Below are positions 1 to 9,400 of a stretch of DNA of 33,654 nt, piece after piece. Position numbers and translations under genes: made by a program. The notes beneath the pieces were generated by a model. The model was not told the DNA's origin. It did not search any database and was given only the letters and a program-made list of their open reading frames with translations. How positions within the stretch are numbered: the first letter of the stretch is position 1; each line of letters starts with the position of its first letter. Origin of the DNA: Planctomycetota bacterium (GTDB taxonomy: Bacteria > Planctomycetota > Phycisphaerae > Sedimentisphaerales > Anaerohalosphaeraceae); contig DAOVVQ010000002.1 in the NCBI GenBank assembly GCA_030637065.1, positions 1-33,654 on the forward strand, in the 5' to 3' direction.

Positions 1-2
1 AT

Positions 3-995
3 GCCGACGACACCATGACACTTCACCTGCGGCCTGAGACCGCCCAGGGGATCTTTGTAAATTTCAAGAACGTCCTGGACAGCACGCGGGTAAAGCTGCC
101 CTTCGGGATCGCGCAGATAGGAAAATCGTTCCGCAACGAGGTGACAACCAAGGCCTTTATCTTCCGAACCCGCGAATTCGAGCAGGCGGAACTGGAGTTC
201 TTCTGTCAGCCGGGAACCGATGAAGAGTGGTTTAACCACTGGAAAGAGCAGCGGTTCAACTGGTATCTGAGCCTGGGGATAAAGAAGGAAAACCTCCGCT
301 TCCGCGAGCACGATCCCGACGAACTGGCCCACTATGCCAAGGGCTGCGTCGACGTCGAATACAAGTTCCCCTTTGGCTCGGGCGACTGGCAGGAACTCGA
401 GGGAGTTGCCAACCGAACCGATTTCGACCTTCGCCAGCATCAGCGGGGAATGAGAACGATGAACAGTTGGTATGAAAACAACGGCGACCTGTCGAAGATC
501 GAACTGAAAGACGAGGCCGAGGATTACCACAAAGGCCCGCTGTCGTTTTTCGACGAGCAGGAAAAGAAGCGTTACATCCCTTACGTGATCGAACCTTCCG
601 CCGGGATCGACCGCAGCACGTTGGCTTTTCTTGTAGACGCTTACGACGAGGAAGAGGTCAATGGCACAACGCGAAATCTGCTGCGTTTCCATCCCTCTCT
701 GGCCCCCACGAAGGCGGCGATCTTCCCGCTCGTCAAGAAGGACGGTATGCCGGAGATCGCGATGAACATCTACAACGATCTCAAGGGGCTGTTTAATTGT
801 TTCTACGACCAGAAGGGCGCCGTCGGAAAGCGTTACCGCCGCCAGGACGAGGCGGGGACCCCATTCTGCATAACAGTCGACGGCCAGACGAAAGAGGACG
901 GTACGGTAACTCTCAGGGACCGCGACTCGATGGAACAGGTCCGCATAGCGTCCGATCAGGTCAAGACCTGCCTGCGGGAAAAACTCGGTTTATAG
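3..995 (+). CDS. glyQS: Glycyl-tRNA synthetase, 5'-truncated by window edge
   Basis: Class II aminoacyl-tRNA synthetase of the dimeric (alpha2) type, which charges tRNA-Gly with glycine in the cytoplasm. The frame is open from the first bases, so the ATG at 15 is internal and the N-terminus lies outside the window. What is visible is the class II catalytic core: LRPETAQGIFVNF (motif 2 region), FRNEV, EFEQAELEFF, and the motif 3 region ending GIDRST. The C-terminal anticodon-binding domain follows (LAPTKAAIFPLVKKDG and onward) and runs to the stop at 993-995. The single-chain form, common in archaea, eukaryotes and several bacterial phyla, excludes the alpha2beta2 glyQ/glyS form. There is no obvious hairpin terminator after it, and the next gene starts about 200 bp downstream with its own Shine-Dalgarno sequence. 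Family assignment is firm; the symbol is family-level. Confidence 0.95.
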   Translation, partial: ADDTMTLHLRPETAQGIFVNFKNVLDSTRVKLPFGIAQIGKSFRNEVTTKAFIFRTREFEQAELEFFCQPGTDEEWFNHWKEQRFNWYLSLGIKKENLRFREHDPDELAHYAKGCVDVEYKFPFGSGDWQELEGVANRTDFDLRQHQRGMRTMNSWYENNGDLSKIELKDEAEDYHKGPLSFFDEQEKKRYIPYVIEPSAGIDRSTLAFLVDAYDEEEVNGTTRNLLRFHPSLAPTKAAIFPLVKKDGMPEIAMNIYNDLKGLFNCFYDQKGAVGKRYRRQDEAGTPFCITVDGQTKEDGTVTLRDRDSMEQVRIASDQVKTCLREKLGL

Positions 996-1193
996 AACGG
1001 CTGCCGCACAGCTTACCTGCCGGCCCGGTTGCAATAAAATATCGTATTTATTCGTCTAAAGGATGGACGGTTCCTGCATTTAACGGTTGGCTGGGAGGGC
1101 CGCCGGGAGAGGGTATGGGGGGCGAAGATGTTCGCTAAAGAGGATATGTCATGGAACAAGGTGAATTGATACGTTTTTAAGCAGGAGAATGCT

Positions 1194-2801
1194 ATGAAGC
1201 GGCGTGATTTTTTGAAGTTTGCAGCCCTTGGCGCAGTGGCGATTGCGGCTGGTTCTGATGCAGCCGCAGCCCGGGACAAGAGACCCAACATCCTGTTCAT
1301 CATGAGCGACGACCATACCAGCCAGGCTGTTGGGGCTTATGGCGGTCGCCTGGCAAAGCTCAATCCGACGCCCACCATCGACGCCTTAGCCAAAGAGGGC
1401 ATGCTTCTGGAGAATGCCTTTTGCACCAATGCGATCTGTACGCCGAGCCGGGCGTGTATCATGACCGGTCAGTACAGCGCGGTCAACGGCTGTCCGACGC
1501 TGAGCGAGGCTTTGCCTCCCGAGCGGCAGTATCTCTCGACCGAGATGCGAAAGGCCGGCTACCTTACCGCCATTATCGGCAAGTGGCATCTCAAGGTCCG
1601 CCCGTCGACGTTCGATTATTACAAGGTTTTGCCCGGCCAGGGGAAATATTTCGATCCGCAATTCTACGAAGGCTCTTTCGGCGATACGAAGGGCACTACG
1701 ATCCAGATGAAGGGTCATTCGTCGGACTGCATTACCGATTCGACACTTCATTGGCTAAAGACCCGCGACAAGACCAGACCGTTTTTTCTTAAGTATCATT
1801 TCAAGGCCCCTCACGACATGTTCCAGAATGCCCCGCGTTACGACAGCTATCTCGAGGACGTTCATATCCCCGAGCCGGACAGCCTGTGGGAGACGGGCAA
1901 TCACGGCTCTATCGCGACGCGCGGACACAATGACGAATTGATCCACAAGATCGGAACGTCCGTCGGCAAGCGAAATCACCGCCGCAATATGGGCAAACAC
2001 ATGAAGGTCGATCAGGAGCTATCCGACAGGGAATACAAAAGCGAGGCCTATCAGCGTTATATGAAGATGTACCTGCGGTGCGTAAAGGGCGTCGACGATA
2101 ACCTGAGACGCGTAGTCGACTATCTCAAAGCCGAGGGCATCTTCGACAACACGGTGATCTTCTACACCGGCGATCAGGGCTTCTATCTCGGCGAGCACGA
2201 CTACATCGACAAACGCTGGGGATACGAAGAGGCGATGCGGATGCCGTTTATCGTTCGCTACCCCAGGAGCATCAAGGCTGGAACGCGGACCGATGCGATC
2301 GTTGAAAATGTCGACTACGGCCCGACGATGCTCGAGTTTGCCGGCGTTAAGACCCCCGGCTATATGCAGGGCCGCAGCTTTAAGTCGATCCTCGAGACGG
2401 GCCGCGAGCCGGACGGCTGGAAGAAGGCGGCGTATTATCACTACTGGATGCACATGGCCCATCACGACAATCCCGGCCACATCGCCATACGCACGAAGCG
2501 TTACAAGCTCATCCTGTTCTATGCTACGGCGATAAAGTCGTCCGAGCCGGATACTCCGCCGGCGTGGGAGTTTTACGACCTCGGCCGCGACCCCGGCGAG
2601 ATGAATAATCAGTACGACAGCCCGGAATACGCCGAGGTCATCGCAAAATTGAAGAAGGAGCTTAAGGCGCTTCGAGCAAAATACAAGGAGGACGATCCGA
2701 AGTTCGCCTTCAACGAGGCGATCGACAGGTTCTGGGACTACGACAAAAAAGACTATCAGGACGCGGTAAAGATATCCCGAGCCATGGCGGGCAAGGACTG
2801 A
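1194..2801 (+). CDS. Tat-exported sulfatase (formylglycine-dependent), sulfatase 1
   Basis: Type I sulfatase of 535 aa that hydrolyses sulfate esters on a sugar or other organic substrate outside the cytoplasm. A twin-arginine signal opens the protein (MKRRDFLKFAALGAVAIAAG). The fold then shows PNILFIMSDDH, with metal-binding D39 and D40. C82-T-P-S-R is the canonical site for conversion to formylglycine. GKWHLK sits near residue 130 and YTGDQGFYLGEH near 325 (D327/Q328 as metal ligands). The tail, with PAWEFYDLGRDPGEMNNQ, resembles the N-acetylglucosamine-6-sulfatase/DUF4976-type C-terminus, so a glycosaminoglycan- or mucin-like substrate is conceivable but unproven. AGGAG at 1183-1187 supports the ATG start. 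No sulfatase-maturing enzyme is encoded in the window, so maturation must come from elsewhere. Confidence 0.92.
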   Translation: MKRRDFLKFAALGAVAIAAGSDAAAARDKRPNILFIMSDDHTSQAVGAYGGRLAKLNPTPTIDALAKEGMLLENAFCTNAICTPSRACIMTGQYSAVNGCPTLSEALPPERQYLSTEMRKAGYLTAIIGKWHLKVRPSTFDYYKVLPGQGKYFDPQFYEGSFGDTKGTTIQMKGHSSDCITDSTLHWLKTRDKTRPFFLKYHFKAPHDMFQNAPRYDSYLEDVHIPEPDSLWETGNHGSIATRGHNDELIHKIGTSVGKRNHRRNMGKHMKVDQELSDREYKSEAYQRYMKMYLRCVKGVDDNLRRVVDYLKAEGIFDNTVIFYTGDQGFYLGEHDYIDKRWGYEEAMRMPFIVRYPRSIKAGTRTDAIVENVDYGPTMLEFAGVKTPGYMQGRSFKSILETGREPDGWKKAAYYHYWMHMAHHDNPGHIAIRTKRYKLILFYATAIKSSEPDTPPAWEFYDLGRDPGEMNNQYDSPEYAEVIAKLKKELKALRAKYKEDDPKFAFNEAIDRFWDYDKKDYQDAVKISRAMAGKD

Positions 2802-2853
2802 AACCGGCAGGGAAGGGTTTAGCAGGGCGTATCGTTTGGCAGGAAGGCGTAAA

Positions 2854-3966
2854 ATGCGTCAAAAGGTGCCGGATAACCCGAATCGATCTATTCGTCAGGG
2901 CCCAAAGCAGTCGCCCTGGAACGGGAGGCCCACCGGCTCAGCCGGACTAAAGACAACCGGCCTGATCGCCGAATCGGATCGGCTCCGGACGGCCTGGACG
3001 CAGTACGAATCGGATCTGCTGGACCGCTACCTCGTAACCGGCGTCGAGGACCCGCGGATCAACCTGCAAAGCATCATAAGCAGGGCGTTTCTTATCGATG
3101 CGATCCGGCCGGACGATTTTACCGGCCTTGTGCAGGAGGAGTTTCGCTTCAGTATCTGTCTGAACTTTATCCTGCATATTCTCATGACCGGGTGTTTTCA
3201 GGCAAGTCGCAAATCGATTTTAGATGCGATCGTTCAGGACCGGCAGGCTTATGGCGATGTCGTGATCCCGTCCTACCTCCGGCGATGCTTCGAGTTGATC
3301 TCCGGCGAAAAGCGGGATATACCGGACTATATCGCCCAGGCTCTTACTCGATCCGCTTCGGGTGAGAACAGCTACCTGCCCGATGGGGCCCTTTCGACGT
3401 TCGAGCATATCTGGGGCAGGGAGCTATCGTTCCATGGCGAAGCGAAAAGCATATCGGTGCTGGAGCCCGCCTGCGGATCGGCGAATGACTATCGTTACCT
3501 GCATTCCTTCGGCGTCTCTAAGTTCCTGGACTATACCGGATTTGACATCTGTGCCAAGAATATCGCCAACGCGCGTCGCCGGTTCCCGACAGTGGATTTC
3601 GAGGTCGGAAACGTTCTTGACATCCCAGCCGATGACAAATCTTATGACTATCTTTTTGTGCACGATATCTTCGAGCATCTCTCTCCCGCGGCGGTCGATA
3701 TCGCGCTGGCCGAGATTTGCCGTGTAACCCGCAAAGAGGCGTGTCTGTCCTTTTTTAACATGGCTGACATTGACGAGCATGTTGTCGAGCCCGCGGGGCT
3801 GTACTACTGGAATACGCTGAGCGTTAAGAAAGTTCGCCGGGTTCTGATGGATTCGGCCTGCGATATCGATGTAGTCCATATCGATACTTTCCTGAGGGAC
3901 AACTACGATTGCGATGATTATCACAACAAGGAAGCTTATACGCTTATGGTTTCGTTCGATGCCTGA
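2854..3966 (+). CDS. Class I SAM-dependent methyltransferase, cytoplasmic
   Basis: Predicted S-adenosylmethionine-dependent methyltransferase of 370 aa; substrate unknown. The C-terminal half carries the Rossmann-type methyltransferase fold. Motif I is SVLEPACGSAND (residues 201-212), an acidic residue follows beta-2 (YTGFD, near 231), NVLDIPADD follows, and the motif IV region reads YDYLFVHDIFEHL (264-276). Residues 1-160 match no domain I recognise. There is no signal peptide. AGGAAGG at 2841-2847 sits 6 nt before ATG 2854; a TTG 18 nt further upstream (2836) would add 6 residues but has weaker support. It follows the sulfatase by about 50 nt on the same strand. The fold is clear. A role in modifying a sugar, lipid or small molecule would be guesswork. 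Confidence 0.82.
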   Translation: MRQKVPDNPNRSIRQGPKQSPWNGRPTGSAGLKTTGLIAESDRLRTAWTQYESDLLDRYLVTGVEDPRINLQSIISRAFLIDAIRPDDFTGLVQEEFRFSICLNFILHILMTGCFQASRKSILDAIVQDRQAYGDVVIPSYLRRCFELISGEKRDIPDYIAQALTRSASGENSYLPDGALSTFEHIWGRELSFHGEAKSISVLEPACGSANDYRYLHSFGVSKFLDYTGFDICAKNIANARRRFPTVDFEVGNVLDIPADDKSYDYLFVHDIFEHLSPAAVDIALAEICRVTRKEACLSFFNMADIDEHVVEPAGLYYWNTLSVKKVRRVLMDSACDIDVVHIDTFLRDNYDCDDYHNKEAYTLMVSFDA

Positions 3967-4015
3967 TAGACCGCGGGATATTGCGATTTTACGCGGGCAT
4001 CGCCAATGATTCTTA

Positions 4016-4044
4016 TTGAAATAAAGCTCATTCGCGTTTAGAAT
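4016..4044 (+). promoter_or_regulatory. Sigma70-like promoter of the isomerase/oxidoreductase pair
   Basis: TTGAAA at 4016-4021, a 17-nt spacer and TAGAAT at 4039-4044. Expected transcription start is near 4051, giving a short leader of about 30 nt before the AGGAGG and ATG of the isomerase gene. Prediction from sequence only. Confidence 0.6.
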
Positions 4045-4079
4045 CGGGTTTTTGGTCTTTCGAAAAGGAGGTCTCTGTT

Positions 4080-4904
4080 ATGGCGAAGATCGGCATTGGG
4101 ATCAATCTTGAATTTGTTCGTCACGGCGACAAGTCCTTCGAGTGGGGCGTTGCCAAGGCTGCGGAGTTGGGTTATGAGTACGTCGAACCCCTCGTCCACT
4201 GGGGCCGCGAGCTGCTCAGCGAGGCGGGCTACTTCCACAGTGTTTCGATGTTAGACGATCCCTTCCGCATCAAGAGCGTTTGTGAAAAGCACGGCGTAAA
4301 GTGTTCGGGTCTGAGCGCCCATTCGCCGCTGTGCAAGCCGGAGATCAGCGTCGAGTACCTAAAGCAGGCCATTCGTTTTGCCGCTGAGATCGGCGCACCG
4401 GTCGTCAATACCGACGAGGGGCCCAAACCGGACTGGACTACCGAAGACGAAGATTATGTCCTGATGCGATACACACTTGGCGAAGCGGCTAAGGTTGCCG
4501 AACCGCGCGGGATACTTATCGGCCTCGAGCAACACCAGCAGTACAGCAAGACGCCCGACGGGCTCGATCGCATCTACAACCTGGTCGACTCGCCGGCGAT
4601 CGGCATCAATTTTGATACCGGCAACAGCTATCTTGCCGGCCAGGACTCTTACGCCTGGCTTCAGCGCGTAAAAGACCGCCTCGTGCATTTGCACGCCAAG
4701 GACATCTCCGTCGAGCAGTCCGAGGACGAGCGCGGCAAGGTTACCGGTACGCCGGTGGGCTGCGCCTGCGGCCAGGGCGTTATCGACTGGGAAAAGGTCA
4801 TCGCAATATGCAATAAAACAGATAGAGACATCGTCTTTTCAGTAGAGTGCGGAACGGTCGAGCAGGCGGCTGGGAGCATCGAACATCTGCGTAAATTGCT
4901 CTGA
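4080..4904 (+). CDS. Sugar phosphate isomerase/epimerase (xylose-isomerase-like TIM barrel)
   Basis: Cytoplasmic 274-aa TIM-barrel protein of the AP-endonuclease-2/xylose-isomerase-like family, which interconverts keto- and aldo-sugars or epimerises them using a divalent metal. The expected metal ligands are visible: E150 (LEQHQQ), D179 (NFDTGN), H205 (HLHAKD) and E256 (SVECG). Length is normal for the family and no export signal is present. A strong AAAGGAGG lies just before the ATG, and a good promoter sits about 35-65 nt upstream. The next gene, an exported Gfo/Idh/MocA oxidoreductase, starts about 70 nt downstream. This pairing is common in inositol and keto-sugar catabolism. The actual substrate cannot be read from sequence. 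Confidence 0.85.
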   Translation: MAKIGIGINLEFVRHGDKSFEWGVAKAAELGYEYVEPLVHWGRELLSEAGYFHSVSMLDDPFRIKSVCEKHGVKCSGLSAHSPLCKPEISVEYLKQAIRFAAEIGAPVVNTDEGPKPDWTTEDEDYVLMRYTLGEAAKVAEPRGILIGLEQHQQYSKTPDGLDRIYNLVDSPAIGINFDTGNSYLAGQDSYAWLQRVKDRLVHLHAKDISVEQSEDERGKVTGTPVGCACGQGVIDWEKVIAICNKTDRDIVFSVECGTVEQAAGSIEHLRKLL

Positions 4905-4973
4905 TACAGGAGATAATCATAAAATAAGGTAGGGTGGCCCCTGGCCCACGCGGTTCTGACATGGAGTATGATT

Positions 4974-6341
4974 ATGAAGACACGCAAAATAACACGTCGG
5001 CGTATGCTAAAGGCCGGTTCGGCGATCGCCGCAGCCACAGCCGTACCGACAATCGTTCCGTCGACCGTTTTTGGCAAAAATGCGCCGAGTAACCGTGTTA
5101 CCGTGGCCCAGATAGGCGCCGGCGGTCGCGGCAATATCCATTTAAGGTCATATCTACAACTGCCAGGCGCCCAGATCGTGGCGGTCTGCGATTGTTACGG
5201 CTCGCGCATGGAAAAGGCGGTCGAACTCGTTAACCAGCAATATGCCGGGCGTTTTGACAAAGCCGGGTATTCCGGCTGCGAAATGACCGGCGATTTTCTG
5301 GAATTATTAAAACGCGATGACATCGATGCCTTTTCCATTGCCACGCCGGACCACTGGCACGTGCCGATCGCCATCGCAGCCGTCCGCGCCGGCAAAGATG
5401 TCTACGTCGAAAAGCCCCTTGGCGTAGCTGTCGCCTGGAACCAGGCATTAAGGGCCGCTGTGAAGCGTTACGGCGCGGTCTTGCAATACGGCACCCAGCA
5501 GCGCTCAAGCCGCAACTTCCGATTCGCCTGCGAGTTGACACGCAACGAGTATATCGGCAAGCTCGAGCGCATCGAGGCGTGGTGTCCGGGTATTTTGCAG
5601 CAGTATGGTAGCTTCAATGTCAAGCAATATGGCTCGACGGCCCCTGCCCCGGTCCCCGACGACCTGGATTTCGACCGCTGGACCGGCCCAGCCCCCAGAG
5701 CTGCCTACACCGTGGATCGCTGCACAAAGTTCGGCACGTATCACATTTACGATTACGCCCTGGGTTTCATAGCCGGATGGGGCGCTCACCCGCTGGATAT
5801 CGCGCAGTGGGGCAACGACACCGACGATACCGCCCCCGTCTACTACGAAGGCAAAGGCGAAATCCCCTCCGAAGGGCTCTACGACACCACCTCGACATGG
5901 GATATTAGCTGCGAGTATGCAAACAGTATCAAAATGCGGTTCATGGATTGGCGCATCGCAGAGCCGATAGTTTCTGACTACCGAAAGTTCACCGCCCACG
6001 GCACCACGTTTTTCGGCACCAAAGGCTGGGTCAGCGTCGACCGCGGCGGCATCTATGCGAGCAAGCCGTCTCTTCTTAATATCAAACTCAAACCCAATGA
6101 CGAGCACCTCTACGAAAGCAACGATCAATTCGGCAATTTCATCGAGTGCGTAAAGACCCGGGCAAAAACCATTAGCCCGGTCGGCGCCGCCGTGCAATCG
6201 GATATCATTTCGCACCTCAGCGATATCTGCATCCGGACGGGCCGCCCGATACGGTGGGACCCCAAAAAGGAAGAAATTATCAATGACCCCCAGGCGAGCA
6301 CAATGCTCAACCGGTCGTGCCGGGCGCCCTGGAGTGTATAA
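4974..6341 (+). CDS. Tat-exported Gfo/Idh/MocA family oxidoreductase
   Basis: NAD(P)-dependent sugar oxidoreductase of 455 aa. The N-terminus is a twin-arginine signal (RRRMLKAGSAIAAATAVP), implying export with a pre-bound, non-dissociating cofactor as known for Tat-secreted members of this family. Residues 41-55 form the dinucleotide-binding motif (VTVAQIGAGGRG), followed by TPDHWHV. E146-K147-P148 is the family catalytic motif, and GAHPLDIAQWG (residues 270-280) supplies H272 and D275. GGAG at 4963-4966 lies 7 nt before ATG 4974; the ATG two codons upstream (4968) is only 1 nt from it, so 4974 is preferred. Likely co-transcribed with the isomerase. Such enzymes oxidise or reduce sugars, for example at C3 of a glycoside; the substrate here is unknown. 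Confidence 0.9.
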   Translation: MKTRKITRRRMLKAGSAIAAATAVPTIVPSTVFGKNAPSNRVTVAQIGAGGRGNIHLRSYLQLPGAQIVAVCDCYGSRMEKAVELVNQQYAGRFDKAGYSGCEMTGDFLELLKRDDIDAFSIATPDHWHVPIAIAAVRAGKDVYVEKPLGVAVAWNQALRAAVKRYGAVLQYGTQQRSSRNFRFACELTRNEYIGKLERIEAWCPGILQQYGSFNVKQYGSTAPAPVPDDLDFDRWTGPAPRAAYTVDRCTKFGTYHIYDYALGFIAGWGAHPLDIAQWGNDTDDTAPVYYEGKGEIPSEGLYDTTSTWDISCEYANSIKMRFMDWRIAEPIVSDYRKFTAHGTTFFGTKGWVSVDRGGIYASKPSLLNIKLKPNDEHLYESNDQFGNFIECVKTRAKTISPVGAAVQSDIISHLSDICIRTGRPIRWDPKKEEIINDPQASTMLNRSCRAPWSV

Positions 6342-6407
6342 AGTTATTCAAACTGACCGATTTGATGTACAGGCATTTTTAGCATCGAAAAAACTGAATT
6401 ATTCATT

Positions 6408-9400
6408 ATGCAAAAAACGAAGCAAATATGGAGTGTCTTGATCCTCCTTGTTCTCGCAACGTCTGGTTGGGCGCAGGGCGAAGGAGGAGTGCGGGTTGAA
6501 AAGCACGCCTCGGAAATGAAGACTGTGCGGGCGAGAACCGCTCGGGAAATTATCAACACAAGTGGTTTCACGGGTGGTCTTGTCGTGCATGTCGGGCCAG
6601 GCGACGGTGCGTTTACCTCTGAATTGTTCGCGAACGACCGTTGCGTTGTCCAGGGGCTCTACAGCGATGGAGACCTTGTCGGCGCCGCCCGCAAAAAGAT
6701 CGCAAAACAGGGCCTGTACGGCAAAGTGTCGGTCCGACATTGGGACAAGGACTATCTCCCCTACGCGGACAACCTCGTAAACCTCCTGGTCGTCGCCGGC
6801 CCCGGTGATGTCTCCATGGACGATGTTTTCATGAATGAGGCGATGCGTGTGCTGGCACCGCTTGGATCGGCTTTCACCAAGTCGGGCGATAGTTGGGCCA
6901 GGACGGTCAAGCCGTGGCCGAAAGAGATCGACGAATGGACCCATTATTTGCACGGGCCGGACAACAACGCCGTTGCGCAAGACAAAGTCGTCGGCCTGCC
7001 GAGGCGAGTGCAGTGGATCGGCTTTCCAAAATTCGCCCGCAGTCACGACCACCTGGCAACCGTCAGCGCGATGGTCTCGGCCCGAGGGCGGCTTTTTTAC
7101 ATTATCGACGAGGGGCTGACGAGCGATATCCGCATGCCGCCGAGATGGCGTCTGGTGGCCCGGGACGCCTTCAACGGTACGGTCCTGTGGAAGCGATCGG
7201 TCGATCGTTGGACGAACCATTTGCGCCGATTTCGCTCTGGCCCGCCGGACTTGCCGTTCCGGCTGGTCGCGGTGGGAGAGCGTGTGTATGTGGCCTTGGG
7301 GGAAGGCAAGCCGGTCGTGGCGTTGGAGGCGGCGAGCGGAAAAACAGTGACGACGTATAAAGGCTCGGAAAATGCGAGACAGATCATTCGTGCCGCGGAC
7401 TGTTTGATCGTGCAGGTCGGCGTCGATCGGGAGACGGTTCGTAAGCCCCCCGAGGACGGCGAATCGGTCCGCGCAAGCATCCTGGCGTCGAATCCTGAAA
7501 CGGGAGAGCGGCTTTGGCGCAAGGAAATCAACGTTGGGATGTTTTCCCCTCTGGTGGTGTCGGGCGATGCCTTGTTGTACCAGACAAGGGAGCGTCTTGT
7601 GTGTCTGGAATTGAAAACAGGTGACGAGAAATGGAGAAAGGTCCGCAACGTTAATATTAATAATACGAGTTGGGCGTCGCTAACGTTGACCGCTCACAAG
7701 AACATCGTGTATGTTGCCGACTTCAGCAAACTCACCGCATTTCCCGTCGAGGATGGCGCGGCCCTTTGGGAATGTTCAAGCGCGCCGGGATTTGCTTCGC
7801 CCCCCGATATTTTCGTGATCAACGATTTGCTCTGGCGCGGGTATACGAAGAATAGAGGATCCGCGGATTTCGGGCAGGGCCTCAATGCGAGAACGGGGAA
7901 AATCGAGAAGACTATCGCCACGGAAAAGGCGTGGGAATATCCCACACTGGCACATCATCGTTGCTATCGCCCCAAAGCGACCAGTCGCTTCATCCTGTCC
8001 AGCCGGTCGGGAGTTGAGTTTATCGACGTCGAGTCCGGCAAGATCGATCTCAATCACGCGGTGCGTGGGACCTGTCAGTATGGAGTGATGCCGAGCAACG
8101 GCCTCTTGTACGCCCCGCCCCACTCCTGTGCCTGCAATATCAAGACGATGGCAAAAGGCATATACGCATTCGGCCCGCCGGCCCGCGGGGCACCGAAACC
8201 GAGCGCGGAGGATTCTCGTTTTGAAAAAGGACCCGCCTACGAAAGCATTCGCAACTCGCAACTTGCAATTAACAATTCCTCCGACTGGCCGACATTTCGC
8301 CATGACAACGCGCGAAGCGCACGCACCGCAAGCAAGGTGCCGCACGATCTCCGGCAGATGTGGACGTCGAAGCCGGGCGGACGGCTATCGAGCCCTGTTG
8401 CCAGCGATGGGAAAGTTTTCGTCGCCGCGGTCGATACGCATACGGTTCACGCTTTGGACGCGGCAAGCGGCGCATCGCTATGGTCGCACACCGGCGGCGG
8501 ACGCATCGATTCCCCGCCCACGATATACAAAAACAGGGTCTTCTTCGGCTCGGCCGACGGCTGGGTCACCTCTCTTCTCGCGGCGGACGGAGCGCTCGTC
8601 TGGCGTTTTCGCGCCGCCCCGGAGGAGCGCACTGTCATGGTACGCGGACAACTGGAATCCGCATGGCCCATTCATGGCAGCGTCCTTATTAAGGACGATA
8701 CGCTTATTGTCGCTGCGGGGCGATCGTCCTACCTCGATGGCGGTATAACCGTCTACCGTCTTGACCCGAGCACCGGAAAAAAACTCTCGCAAACCACCTT
8801 ATACAGCCTCGATGCAAAAACCGGGGAGCAACCGGACGGCGGCGTCGATCTGCGCGGCGTTTTGAACGACGTCCTTTCCGTCTCCGGAGGATCGGTATAC
8901 ATGCGGCATTTGAAAATCAATTTCGAGACTGGCGACGATCTCGGGGTCGGGCCGCCGCATTTATTTGCCCCCACAGGGTTCCTGGACGACACCTGGTGGC
9001 ATCGTTCCTATTGGATTTATGGATCGGACCCGGTCTGCATGCCTCCCGTTAATGAATCGGGATGGCAGATCTGGCCGCGTGTGGGCAATATGGTTCCTTC
9101 CGGACGCATTCTTTCGCTGGGCGAGGAGACGGTTTATGGCTACGGCCGCGACAAATATCCGGGCGGAGGCACGGGGCAAATTGTCGGGGGCGAAAAGTAT
9201 CACTTATTCGCTGCCGAAAAGAGGCCCTTTGAGCCGCTGCCAAGTAATAAAGAAAATCAACACCTCCGCTATGGGCGATCGGGCACAGCCCTCGGCCTCA
9301 AAGTAACCGAGCGAGACAAACAGCATGGCGCGCCGGGTTTACACCGCAACCTCTGGAGCCAAACCGTGCCTGTTTTTGTCAGGGCGCTCGCGTTGGCCGA

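Noticed and set aside
1151-1180. Nine-codon ORF (MEQGELIRF) just before sulfatase 1
   Set aside because: It has a fair ribosome-binding site, but there is no run of regulatory codons and no attenuator hairpin, so a leader-peptide role cannot be supported.
4931-4953. GC-rich near-palindrome (GTGGCCCCTGGCCCAC) before the Gfo/Idh/MocA gene
   Set aside because: The pairing is imperfect with mismatches and no T-run, so neither a terminator nor a repeat family can be supported from one copy.
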